Source of the DNA: Dastarcus helophoroides
Lineage: Eukaryota; Arthropoda; Insecta; Coleoptera; Bothrideridae
Assembly (NCBI GenBank): GCA_028583605.1
Contig: CM053331.1
Coordinates: forward strand, 18,212,857 to 18,276,856
Direction of reading: 5' to 3'
Length of the DNA stretch: 64,000 nt
Of the stretch, positions 12,915-25,236 are shown one piece after another. Under the pieces are notes generated by a model that saw only the letters and a program-made list of their open reading frames with translations, searched no databases and was not told where the DNA came from. Each line of letters starts with the position of its first letter. The first letter of the stretch is position 1. A program made the translations under genes and the position numbers.

Positions 12915-13439
12915 GTACTTTTTTTAAAAAGATTATGGAAAACCACCTAAAAATTCATAAAAATCTTCCAAATAAATCACAAATTTAAATGCGAGGCGTT
13001 AAATAAGTACCTTAATTGTTGCATGAAACCATACCAACAAAAACAAATTACCTTATATCCTCCCCTAAAATACACCTAAACGGCTTCTGATTCGTCGAAA
13101 GCCGGGCAGAGTGACTGTAAAGGATATGTAGAAATATTCTGAACGGTGTGCTAGAATTAGAGTTCCTTCACCACAATATTTAATCAAGGAATGTGCAACT
13201 TCTATAATAGTATTCAAGAAAATGTTGTTATAGCTTAAATGAGTGATAAGAAAGGTTATTCGAATAAAACTATTGGAGACACATTTTCTAACATTTGTCA
13301 AATGACAAAATGACTGGACTAATAATAGGGAATCTAATCTACAAGTAACCATTAACTAGAATAAGATGTTTTTTGCATCCCTGCCAAAATATTTCCAGTC
13401 GCCACTGTTGCATATTAAAAATTAAAATCCATACCTCAT
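12915..13439. other. no gene recognised
   Basis: Intronic. An open minus-strand stretch at 13352-13065 has no recognisable motif. Confidence 0.35.
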
Positions 13440-14060
13440 AGGACAGAAACGTGTCGACTTTAGAAACGAAGTTTCGATTAAAAAAAGACTAAATACGATA
13501 TGAGATAACCTTAAAATTCGAGATTAAATTTAAAATTTGGACGTTAAATTAAAATTTTACGATTAAAATCAAGTTTTTCTGAATTTTTCATCATTTTTCA
13601 AGATATTCTTGGGATTTATAGTCAAAATGTCAAAATTCAAACTGTTTGAGATATGAACATTCGCTTTAAAAATAACCTTAAAAGGTTTTTTTTAAAATTC
13701 CTAATTTTTATTTGAAATTTTAAGAAAAAAATCCATTTCGATATTGAGTTCTAAATATTAAGTTTGTGGAAATATTGCATTTTTTCCCAAAAAATTGTTT
13801 TGCTCGTTTTCAATAATTTTCTTAAAATTAGAAGCTTCAGTTCGAGATTAAAATCCAAATGTCAAAGAAATTAGATCTCGAACAAGTTTTAACTCCAAAT
13901 GTCGTGATTAACACCTAAATTTAGGGATTACAGAGAAAAGGCCTAAAAAATGTGGCACTTTATAGACAAGTCTAAAATGAAATTTCGAGAATAAAAACTT
14001 TAAATTTTAATTTTAATCTAAATCTTTATTAAGGTTTTAAGAATCTCAAAATTTCGAGAT
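13440..14060. repeat. degenerate AT-rich tandem repeat
   Basis: Loose, imperfect reiteration of words such as TTCGAGATTAAA, TTAAAATTTGGAC and AAATTTCGAGA with period near 20-30 bp. The same vocabulary reappears at 32750-34080 and 57760-58040, so this is a dispersed family. No coding content. Confidence 0.55.
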
Positions 14061-14618
14061 GCGTTCAAACCTGCGGTTTGAAATTTTGATATTTTAAAAT
14101 GCTATTAGTTGACTATAAATATTAATTTTGTCAAAATAGTTTCCATTCCGAAAATGTACGTTTTCCGTGAAAAAACGATTAAGGAAATGTAATAGCATTC
14201 CATAGATAATTCTATATCTGATTTTGACGTAGAATACAGGTTGCTTTATTTAATATAAACAAGTTATTGCCTTTTAAGAATTGTAATTATCTAGTAACCG
14301 TTTTTGGACAACCCATTATTAGTCGATTTTTCATATGTGCGACATACAATAAACTAAATAAACTAATAGAGTTGCATTTAAAAGTGGTAGTAAAACCTGA
14401 AAAAAATTGAATAATTTAAATGGTACAATATATTTTAAAATTCTTTAGGTTGAGGTGAGGTAAATCTTATTCAACTGGCTTTTATTTTGACCTTGGAATC
14501 CGAAAATGTAAAAATATAGAGTTTTCTATTAAAAAAAAAAACAAGAATATATAATTTTGATAAGTGTTGCGTCATTGAGACATCCTCTACATTACCAAAT
14601 TTTGTTTAAAATGTGTCC

Positions 14619-15751
14619 CTATTCACTCCCACAACAAAACTTTATAACAGTATTTGCAGGTTTAGTTTTAAAAATTTTGCTCTTCAAATACCCCCATAAG
14701 AAATAGTCCATGATGTTAAGTCCGGATGCTTGGATGGCCATTCAAAAGGTCCTCTTCTACCAATTCATCTTCCTGGAAATACATCATCCAGTTACCCACG
14801 AATAGGTCTTGCAAAATGAGGAGGAGCACCGTTTTGTTGAAACCAGATTTTTCTATTCGAAACATCAGATTCGACCAAATCGGGAAACAAAGTAGCTAAA
14901 TCAGGAATTAGCTCTTCCTGCAAGAATTCTAAATATCCTACTCCATTGAAATTTCCTTCGAAGAAAATTGGTCCTATAACTCGATCACCAACAATCCCTG
15001 CCCAAACATTGACTTTCTCTGGATGTTGAGTGTGGCCTTCCCTTATCCTATGTGGGTTGTTTGCCCAGTGGCGTCAATTTTGACTATTTAGCTCACCATT
15101 TAACATAAACGTTGATTCATCTGAAAAGAGGATATTTTCTATGCTTAGAATATTTCTGTCCAGTAGATCCATCATTTGTTCGCAAAACTGGAGTCTTCTA
15201 TCCAGATCATCTCCCAAGAATTCATGGAGGATTGTCATTTTGTAAGGATGACATTTTTGCATTTCCAGGATTCTTGAAACTGAAGACTTGCTAATTTCGA
15301 GTTCACGACCTATCTGACTAGTGGGGACATGACGATTTTCTTGAACAGAGAGAAGAACTACATTAATTTTAACATCTTTATTGAGCACATTCTGAAGGGA
15401 ATTACTTGTTTTCCTTAAATGCCCATTTTCCCGAAATTGTTTTTCAATCTTGCTTACGGTACTTTGCGATATGGGTGGTAAATCAGTATACTTCTTCCTG
15501 AATAAACGAATTTTGTGTTCCTGTTCTATCTCCATAGCCAATCATTATTAAAATTTCAATCTTGTGGGTTTCTGTTAAGTACGGCATTTTAGTCGATTTT
15601 TTCGTAAATGGTGTTTCTCACTAAACGATAACCTAATAATCTCTTCGATCAATACGATGCTACTCTTCTTATTTGTTTTTATTAACTTTTTTATAAGAAA
15701 AAAAACTGTCTCTGATTTACTGAATTTATTCCAAGTTGCAGACTAGCACTG
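14619..15751 (-). pseudogene. mariner-like (IS630/Tc1/mariner) transposase, decayed copy A
   Basis: The transposase frame starts at ATG 15587-15585 (MPYLTETHKIEIL) and ends at a stop at 14621-14619, with a frameshift after about 25 codons. The N-terminal helix-turn-helix part (LPPISQSTVSKIEKQFREN) resembles the DUF4817-type domain seen with insect mariner-like enzymes. The first acidic site is present in FSDESTF. The second has changed from Asp to Asn in FQQNGAPPHF, followed by stops. The third block reads KHPDL with a damaged LDFFLWG-type tail. The element's right end is CAGACTAGCACTG at 15751, followed by TA. No left end was found. It is inactive. Confidence 0.85.
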
Positions 15752-17977
15752 TATAATCTTCAAGTGCCATCATCTTTAAAAACTTGGACTGCCTTGATTT
15801 CCTCAAAGATGAATTAGCTTCTAGTAGCCTCAAAAACTTAGGTTTTCTTTGGTAAAAGAGTACATGCTAACTGATATCGCGTACAAAAGAGGAAATTCTA
15901 TTTTACAAGTGATGAGTACCTAAATCTTCTATAAGCTGAGAGAATAAAGTACCTGCTTACCAGGTTAAAAAAGAAACATTTTCAAAGGAGATACTTGGGC
16001 ACCTAATACCAACCATTTCATTAGCAGATTTACCTCTTATCCAAATATAAGAGGTAGAGGTTGTAGTAAGGGACAAAATAAAAAAAATGTTCATCTGTCT
16101 ACTTGTTAAGTAATATATTTTTATATTTTTTCTTCTAAGAAATGGGTACACACATAAAAGTGTTCATCTAATTCATCAACTTCTTCTGTTCTCTGACGTT
16201 CACAAGAACTAAAAAATTGTTATTAAATTGAAAAGACAATGTTTAATTGAATAGGACAATTAAATTGTATTTAAATTTCATTTACAATGGAGCCAAAGGT
16301 AATTTATACGTACCAAATATGTACGGAATGCCAACTAGGGAACATCTAAAAAGATAGCCATTTTGGATTTATGCTCATATGTATACGTAAAATTATCCTG
16401 ATTTAAATATTTTAGTACTTCTGAAAGGTAAAATTTAATGCTTTACAATTTTTATTATATACATTTTTCAAGAAGAGTAGCAGTAGTAGTTGAGTAATTT
16501 ACGCAGTAGTAGAGTAAGTTACGCAGGCATGAATAATAGTGAATAGATAGAAATGTCATCCAACCGACAAGAAAGTGCCCTTTTTTGGCTGTTACTTGCT
16601 GTTATACCACTGCACCAAATTTTAAGTTTCGGGTAGCTATTCTAACTAAAATTTAATCCTCTATAATTTTTGTACTAACTATTTTTTTATAAGAAGCACC
16701 GTTAACAGTTATCAATGAAAAATGTAAAAAGGTGAAAACCTTACGTTTTTTTGGGCTATAAAATTAAGCTCACCTTATCAACAAAGAGGTATTTAAAAGA
16801 TTTCAAGCTTTCTCCGAATTATTTCAGCAGACGGCTCATTTTGAGTCTAACTGTACTGGCCTAGTAGATCTATGAAATTTATTTCCAAAAATTTGGCCAC
16901 GTATTTGATATAATAATACAAATAATGATAATTACTGATATGCTGTGCATTTTGTTTAGAAGTGCACTGCCTGTAAAAAATAAAATATCTAATAATAATT
17001 CCTGGCAAAAAAGCATAGAAATACATATTTACTTTGCTACCTCAGTAACTGTTGCTATTTCATCTTATGTTTATAAAAGTTTTTTGTTCACTTCTAAACT
17101 CTACACCCCGTATATAAGGTGTTCTATATAAAAAACTGAAATTAGCGCTCAGGCTACAACGAATACCAGGTATAGCTGAAAAAAATTTTTACAGGGACTT
17201 TTGTTGAACAATGTCTGTTCTAAAATGACTTATAGAAATAATATGGAATGTTTATTCTCAAATGCAAAACAGTGTATATTGTTAGAGTTAAAATTTCGTA
17301 GTTACAATGTTACGCATCAAAACTACAAAAAATAGTAAAAATACATAAATATTCACCTGTTTTAACTAGTCATGCTGAATGAAAAGAATACTGTTTGTGT
17401 TCTATCTTCCTGACATTGTAGTTAGCCTTGGATCTAGGTTTTACCTTCTAAAAATAAGTGCTGACTGATGTCTACAATATTATTTACTGACTTGTAACCA
17501 AATTTTGTTTCAATTCCCTATGCAACAATACTCCACAAAGAACTTAAGACGTTAAGCTTCGGAATTAATTCTAATTTATAAAGCCAATTTCAGTAGAAAC
17601 GACATTCTAACTTAATTTATTTAATCAAAAGTAAAACGACGCAAATATCTTCATGAATGAGTGCGCTAATTGAATATTCTCATATTATATTTACTCCTAA
17701 AAGCCTTTATGCCCTTTAACAAATTTGGTAATGATTAAATGCTAAGCATTAAAATTATCTTTAAAAGAAACATGAGAAATAGAAATAATTTCTTTGCATA
17801 TACTATTAGTAATCATTGTTAATAAATAAAAACTGATCAATAATTAACAAATTTTGCTTTCACCTTCTAATTAATATCATAATAAGCTAGCTTATAAATA
17901 CAGATATACTTCTAGGTTATCTAATTATCCCTTTCTTAATCTAAAAATGAAGGAAAGAATTTATTAGATATACTATG
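15752..17977. other. no gene recognised
   Basis: Intronic AT-rich sequence. The repeat AGTAGTAG(A/T)TGAGTAA..TTACGCAG occurs twice near 16485-16530. A word ACACCCCGTATATA near 17104 is a typical worn transposon end, but no partner was found. Confidence 0.4.
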
Positions 17978-19281
17978 CGGTGTGTCCCACTGGACGTGGG
18001 ATTACATGACCAAAGTAGTACGGAATTTTATATCCATTAACATGTCATTGAGAAAACAACTAAAAATCGTCGTTTTCTAAAATATGATGTACCTTCTCTA
18101 TTTTTGGTACGATTAAAAAAACCCTTTAATCGTTTTCGCTTCGTTCCCAAAACACTTTCCAATGGCATAACTAATTATTTTTTGTGGTGCATAATTTCTG
18201 AGAAGATTATGCCAAATTTATTTTTTTCTTATGGACGCTATATTGGATTTCTTCATTTTCGAATTCAGCATAATTTTGGGAGTGATTTCATGTGCCATAT
18301 GTCAAAAGTGAAAAATAGAGGACGTCATAAAAAACCATATTTATGTTTTTTATGTTTTTTTTTTCCAATTAGTAGGCCATGCAAAAACAATTATGCTAAA
18401 AAAGAAACAATTATTTTATGACAATGTGCTTTTAAAATTTAAACATAAAGTTGGAAATAAACCTTATTAAACTAAAGAAATTAATTTAAAAAAATACTAT
18501 GCAAATGTACAAAAATATAATTTTTTAGTTATAAATACATATTTTGTGCATCTGTCGATCAACTTTCTAGTAACCTTGAGTTCTGTTCTTTCGTTAATGG
18601 AAACAAAAGCTTCAAGCAGGTCATATTCTTTGATTTTCCCCATTATTAAAATTTTAATTTAATTTTAAAATAATCATTATTTATCCACATTCAAAGAACT
18701 ATAATTTTTAAATTGTTTGCACACTTTAATACTCAAACCTTAAAGGTTAAATTGATTCAATTTATTATTAAAATGAAGTTCTACAAACACATTCAGAAGA
18801 ATATTTATTTATGTTTATTAGTTATTATAGCATTTTATACACTTGTTTTTACATGGCCCACTAGTTAAAAAAAAGCAGCATAAATATAATTTTTTTTATG
18901 GTCACGCCTACTTTTAACATATGACATGTGACATATCGAATTATCCAGAAAATATTGTTAAATTCGAAAATAAAATTATTCAATACGGCGCCCATAAAAA
19001 ACAAATTTGCCATAATTTTCGCGGAAATTATTCAATAGAAAAAATAAATAACTACAACACTGTAAAGCCTTTAAGAAACTAAGCAAAAATAATTAAAAGC
19101 TATTTTTAATAGGACAATAAATAAAGAAGTTACAGCAGATTTTAAAAACTGGTGTTTTTCATTTTTTTTAATAAAATCTAATCAAGCCGGTATTTAATTG
19201 TGTTTTCAATGGCATGTTAATGGACACTGCCTACTTAACCTATTCTCTATCTCTACTAATAACGTCCAGTGGTACACACTG
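17978..19281. repeat. foldback element related to the GTGTGTCCC family
   Basis: The left end GGTGTGTCCCACTGGACGT is mirrored by ACGTCCAGTGGTACACACTG at the right. A second pair, CCATTAACATGTCATTGA (left) and its complement near 19207-19225, continues the arms. A related fragment with TAGACGTGGATTA..AAACATATCGTTGA lies at 25118-25215. The internal open stretch at 18104-18421 has no protein family signal. Confidence 0.65.
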
Positions 19282-19717
19282 AATACGTAATACATATCAT
19301 AAAACCATATTTGTATATCCTTAAAACAACATTAATCTCCGTTAATCTTAGATATGCATTGTTTTTAAATTTCGCAAGTTTCTTTAATCGGGCGACCTTT
19401 TATTTTTATTTGCATTTTACATACATAGACAAAGGTTACAATAAGTAGGAAGAGTTAATGGCTCTGGTTAAATCTGATTTTTTTAAGGGCCAATTATTTT
19501 AAAAATATCTAAAATTTCCGCGCAAAGAGAAGTTATAGAAAAAAATTTAAAGAGGGCTTAAAGCTAAGTTTGAACGAAATTATACTTAAATTGTATACAG
19601 TACTAGCAAAAAGTATGAAATAATATTAGTTTTGATCACACATAAAGTAGGTATCAAGTTTATTATTTTAACACCCCGTATATTTTTTATTTTTTATTCC
19701 CTGTGAAGTTCTACATA

Positions 19718-22700
19718 CGAGGGAACACCCAAAAAAAAACGGAAATTTCATCATAACTCATTACTTCTTAAAATTTTGTACCAAATTTTAATCACCTTCA
19801 AAATATCCTTCCTTGACCACAACGCACCTCTGCAAACTATCCTTCCATCGTTCAAAACATTTTTAAATTTACTTATCGGGATGTTCTGTAGACTTTCCAG
19901 CGATTCTTCTTTTACCTCATTCACAGTGGCAAAACGCTTTCTTCTCATGTCCCTTTGAGTCCGTGAAACAAAAACAGGGCTAGATCAACTGAGTAGGAGG
20001 GGAGGGGCGGGGGTGGGCAGTTGGTGTCATACCATTTTTGGGCAAAAACTGCTTTGCGGAGAGAGCGGTGTGGACCGGCGCGTTGTCATGATAGAAAAAC
20101 CAGTCATTTGTGTGCCAAAGATCTCCCTTTTTCCTACGTATATTCTCCCTTAATCTTTTCAAAACCTCCAAGTAGAACTTCTGGTTGACAGTTTAAGCCA
20201 TTGAACTCCACGTGCACATAACCTATGCAACTGAAGAAATAAATGAAGGTTGTCTTGATATTTGGAGAGCTTTTTGGGACGAGGAGAGCCAGGTGTCTTC
20301 CATTAGCTTAATTGATGCTTTTTGTCTAAGGTTTAATCCAGTCGCAAAGGGTAACCCCATTATGCTTTCAAAGCACTGCGAGTAAGATGCGGAAACAAGG
20401 ATAGGTGGCGATGAATCGCCTTCTTAAACAAGGATAGGTTGTAATTTTTGGGGAAAATTCCTTTCGGTAACAAATTCCATAACTTGGAAGTTCTATAGAA
20501 ATAAGAGTCTCCGTAAACAGAAGTCGTCAGTGTGTCAAGCTGGACCGCACAGGAATTTGCTGTCTCCGACTGTCTAGTATACACCTCAAGAATCTTGCCC
20601 TTGGAGAGATCAATCCTATTAGTTTCTGCGAGCATCTTTCATGATAGTACTTGTAGAAAAGAGACAAGTTACCAACCATACGCCTGTGCTCTAGGGTTTC
20701 GAGAGAATCGGTTAGACTTTCGTCATCAATTAGGCGAATCGCTCTTCTTTGAATTGAATACAAGAGAGCTAAAGTGTGTTTTTGGGCTGAACTCCAAACA
20801 TGAAAACAGTATTCTAGTGTTGGCCTAATTTGAACTTTATATAGTGTTAATAGCTGATGAGATGTGAAGCACTTTTTAACTCTAAAAAGAAAGCCTAGCT
20901 TCTGAGAGGCGGATTTGGCAATGGTGCGCACATGATTGTCCCAAGAGAAGTTAGTGCTTGCATTCACTCCTAGAATAGATAGATTAGATCCCATCGGAAG
21001 GATTTTACCGTCCATTAGTATGTTTGTTGCATTATCTCTTGATGTTCTCTTAGAGAAAACCGCTGCCTGAGTTTTTGAAACGTTGAAGTCGACCAAATTG
21101 TTGTTACCCCATTCCAGAATAATCTGGAGATCCCGATTAATCCTCTATATCTGCTGTTTCTTTAGTCAATCTGAAGCAGCGATAGATAATGGTTTGTCGG
21201 AGAAAAAAGATGACACAAGGTTACTATTATCTGCCTAGCTGTATATAGGATTGGAAGTTTAAGCTAAGAGATCGTTTATTTGTAGCAGAAATAGAATCGG
21301 AGACAGAACAGACCGCTGAGGTACCCCTACCTTAATCGCAAATTCTCGGATGAGATGCCATCGACGATGACCTGAAGAGATCTGTCAGCGAGAAAAGTGG
21401 ATATCAAATGGCAGAGTCCAGGAGGAAGACCATAAGACCTTAATTTGACAAGAAAAGATCGGTGCTAGACTCTGTCGAAAGCCTTTGAAATATCCAATGC
21501 CACAATCCTAGCCTCACCATGCTTTTCCATCGTTGAGTTACAGATATGAGTAACATATGCCAGTAGATTGCCAGTGGAACCTTGTTGCCTAAAACCGTAT
21601 TGTCTGTCCGAGATGATTCTATTTTCCTCCACATATTTGAGAATCTCGATGCTGATAACCTTTTCCATCACTTTAGATATAACGGGTAACAAAGATATAC
21701 AGCGATAGTTGTTAGCCAGGTTCCTTTTTTTCCTTTTTAGGGACAGGCTGCACCCTAGCAGATTTCCAGATGTTTTTGTAAGAGAGTGTGAACAATTTGC
21801 TTAGGATAGGAGTCAACTCTGGGGCGCACTTCTTAAGAACAATAGCGGGAATACCATCAAGACCAGAAGCTTTCGAGGTGTCGAGCTCAAGGAGAATCTT
21901 CCTGATTATGCGTTGTCGGAAAACAACTTCAGGCATCGAAGTGCCAACCTTAGGAAGAATAGGAGGTTCTGCGTTTCGAGAATCAATATTGGAATTTTTA
22001 GCAAACATAAAGGCTAACAAGTCGGCCTTTTCCTTGAAGGTAGTAGCAATATTGCTATTTTCATCGAGTAAAGGTGGAAAATTTGAAGGTGTAAAATTCT
22101 TTCCAATCGATTTTGCAAATCCCCAAAAGGACCTGGAACCGTTCGGACAGTTGATAAGCCTCTGGCACATTTTACGATCGAAATCACCTTTTGCCTCGTC
22201 AATAACCTGTTTACAAGAATTTCATGCATCTACAAATATGGTCCGAGTCTCGACTGAGGGACTATTTCGCCAACGACGATATGCGCGATTTTTGCAGGGA
22301 ACAGCCCGAACACATTTTTTACTGAACCAAGATTTACTGAAGGCAGACTTCTTTTGGTAGTGGGGAATTGAGCATTCCATACCAATCAGGATAGTTTCCG
22401 TGATGGATTCACTAAGGAAGGGTTGTCTGAGTTAAAGCAGACTTCCTGCCATGGGAAAGATGCAAAGAAGTCTCTTAATTCTTCCCTGTTTGCAGAGCTA
22501 AAGTACCAAACCCTACGGGACTGCGTCTGGGAAGGAGGTGGTATATGAAGCGAGCGAGAGGCTGCTACAAGTTTGTGACCCGAATTTCCAAGCGGTGATG
22601 TCACAGAGATTTTATACGAATTTGGTGAATTTGTAAGAAAAAGGTCGAGTAGGTTAGGTTAACGGGTATCTATATCAGGTATTCTTGTGGGTTCCTTAAC

Positions 22701-24108
22701 TAATTGCAATAGTCCACAAGTGATGGCGAAAGCCTCTGCCACCCTTCCTGCGTCGTCAGTTCGGGAATAAAACCTTAATCTGGGGATGTTGTGTACGTTA
22801 AAGTCATCGAGAAAGACAACCTCAGCTTTTGGATAATTCGTCTGTAGGTGATCAAAGGTTACGGAGAGATAAGAGAAGAGCTGTCTGTATGAGGGATCGT
22901 TTGGAGACAAATAAACTCGACAAATGAATATTATTTCGTTTTTGAAGCAGATTTTCAGCCAAATCACATCATGATCAGCAGATTCCAGTGCTTCTTCTCG
23001 TTGACAGGACAGGTCGCTTCGCGTAAAAGCACAAATTCCCCTCTTATGTCAAAATTTTGTGTGCAAGTCGTAGTTAGGGCAAAGCAAATGGACTCTATTG
23101 ATGGATGGGGAGACTTGGGTTTCTGTCAGAGACACATGGGGTCTTTCCTTTTGAAGGTGTTGATGAATCGAGTTTAGATTTGAGTTTAGACCCCGAATGT
23201 TACAGAATTGAATTTTGAATGAATTGTTTGAAAGAAACTTGGCCCGTGGTACATTAAAATTTTCCGTCGATTTTGGATTCCCTCGTACACCCTCCACCCG
23301 GACCTCCGAACGGGAGGGTAGTTTACGTCCGGAAGTTTTTGCACGAAGAGAATCCATCATCTTTGTTTTTAATAATTAGAAGAAAAAATCAGAGTAGATG
23401 AAAAAAAAGGAAAGAAGGAAAAGGGCAGGATGAGGAAAGAAGAATAGCAGAAACCGACTCACGTGTCACAGACGGAAACACCGCCTCCTAGTGATACGTG
23501 GGGTGGTACTACCTCGGACGATTGAAAGTTCCAGTCTGCCACCTACTGTTTTCTGCTTTGTTTCGTGGTCGCACCCATAGCACCACAATTCATCACTAGT
23601 AATCACCTTTCAGGGTCCTCTTTGAGCTAATTTTGAAGTTCGAAACCTATATGAAGTCAGCTTCCTTTGGTCGTCTGTGAGAAGGCGAGAAACAAATTTG
23701 TCTGCAATTCTTCTCAGGTGTAAATCTTAAGATAAAATCCTCTGAATTAAACTCCCTGATATCCCTGAAACAGGGTTGGTCTTCAAATGACATTTCTCCA
23801 GTCTTAAAACGTGAAATCCACTCGTAGACTCTGGTTTTATTTTGGACAGAATCTCCATAAGCAGTCTTAAGCATTGCACTAATTTCCGAGACAGATTTCC
23901 CCAGACAGGAAACAAAATTTCACAGCTACGATTTGTTCTCGACAATCGGCCATCACGTTTTCTGCGTAATGAAAAAAATTGTTGTTTAAATTCGCAGGTG
24001 CGAACCGATGCACTTACAACGAGACACCTTCGCACACTAACTTAACCTGGTCGAACAATGGGTTCCCCATTCTCCCTCCTGATTCCCGGTACTTTTGGAA
24101 CGCCCTCG
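19718..24108 (-). mobile_element. mariner element, interrupted by a LINE
   Basis: Both ends read TACGAGGG..CC.AAAA inward (19716-19735 and the complement at 24090-24110) and are flanked by TA, the mariner target. Transposase remnants on the minus strand are in the right order. The N-terminal part at 24035-23548 includes MLKTAYGD, TRVYEWISRFKTGE and VITSDELWCYGCDHETKQ. The C-terminal part at 20320-19750 includes a frameshifted WKTPGSPRPKK, NDWFFYHDNAPVHTALS, NGMTPTAHPRPSPP and KRFATVNEVKEESLESLQ. The two halves are split exactly where the LINE lies. Frameshifts and lost catalytic context make it inactive. Confidence 0.85.
20322..23547 (-). mobile_element. CR1/Jockey-type LINE inserted in the mariner
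   Basis: Nearly full length, minus strand. 5' leader at 23547-23361, then the endonuclease (FKIQFCNIRGLNSNLNSI at about 23230; later VFLDDFNVHN near 22800). The reverse transcriptase follows: LDTSKASGLDGIPAIVLKK near 21880, YGFRQQGSTGNLLAYV and ALDISKAF near 21500. The polymerase Y-x-D-D motif is damaged near 21240. The C-terminal region runs to about 20360 (LGVNASTNFSWDNHV, PTLEYCFHVWSSA, SIQRRAIRLIDDE). Several frameshifts and stops break the ORF. A second copy lies at 55570-57735. The call of CR1/Jockey group rests on the C-terminal block; finer placement needs a tree. Confidence 0.88.
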
Positions 24109-24117
24109 TACATCTAA

Positions 24118-24286
24118 TGTGCCGTTTACACGGGATAGTAACTTGCGATAGCACTTGTGAAAGCGACTTGCGAGAGCGTTTACACTTAAGCAAGTTTTTA
24201 AAAGCAAGTGCTCTTAGAAAGTCCTACCTACACTATCGAGGCACTACTGTCTGCAAGTTGCTTGCATGGGCATGTACACGGCAGAG
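24118..24286. repeat. candidate short inverted-repeat element (MITE)
   Basis: TGCCGTTTACACG near the left end faces the complement of TGCCGTGTACATG at the right end. Both are followed inward by AACTTGC. It abuts the mariner end and is more GC-rich than its surroundings. No target duplication could be fixed. Confidence 0.35.
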
Positions 24287-24935
24287 TGGGTCGTGCAAGC
24301 TAGAATGCAGCAAGTATAAGTTTATTTCGTGGCGACATTCCAATTCAAACCCCCGCTGAGAGATTAATTGTTTTGTGCTCCCTTAAATAGAAGTTTAAAG
24401 TGGGTGGTCCGTTATTGTGCCAATTAAAAGATTGCTTTTGGTGATATCCACATAGTGCAAAAAATGTTCTGTCCCAGAAAGAGAATTTCGCAACCGCTAT
24501 TCTAATTTTATACCTAGTTATTATCTACCAAAATTGAAAAAAAAATATTTTAAGCGATGTAAAAGCATTTAAAAAAAATCAATTTTTTTCTTAATTCTTA
24601 ACACACTACATTTAAAAAACAAAGCGGTTCCGGAGCTAGGTTGATAAATACTTTTTTTCTTAAAATTACCCAAGGATTACGTTCTTTAAGCATCTTAAAA
24701 AATAAAAATCACGTACGACACTTACTGAAAAAAAAAAAAACATATTTGTTATTTGCATTTTCAATAAATAATTTTAACTAAATTAATTTTACATACAAAC
24801 CTATAAATATTTGACTATACGTATGTAGAGATAATAAGCCTTGTATAAACGAATATATACAAGTTTATTACGATAAAATTGAAATCTAATTTCATTAGAA
24901 TCTAATGAAAACTAGATTGCAATTGCAAAGCTCAC

Positions 24936-25045
24936 GTAGATGAGCCAAAGCTTGTATCACGGGTTGCATCGCAACATCCATTGATACAAACGTCCACGGC
25001 GTGACTTTACTTTCATCTACTTCGACAAATGACCAATTAAATATT
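24936..25045 (-). other. exon-like open stretch in intron 1
   Basis: Acceptor TTTAATTACAG, then one base and 36 codons (NWSFVEVDESKVTPWTF, then MQPVIQALAHL), then a GTGAGC donor. It looks like coding sequence, but it enters and leaves in phases that would shift the frame of the three-exon gene. So it is not part of that transcript as built. It could belong to a nested gene, a pseudogene or chance. Confidence 0.2.
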
Positions 25046-25236
25046 CTGTAATTAAACAGTTAAACGTTCTATATGGCGTATTCTGTCTGATTACTTCTGT
25101 GAAAAAGATGTAGTGGATAGAGTATCCCTCTAGACGTGGATTAAAATGGGTGCCTTCGTTTTTAGTGCGAAATTTTATGCTAATAAACATATCGTTGACA
25201 AAATAGTAGCAAAATATGTCTACCTCTGAAACAATA

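Noticed and set aside
18104..18421. 105-codon open frame
   Set aside because: Lies inside a foldback element, Phe/Lys-rich by composition, no family signal.
24936..25045. Inclusion as an exon of the three-exon gene
   Set aside because: Its length (110 bp) and phases would shift the frame between exons 1 and 2, which already join in phase.
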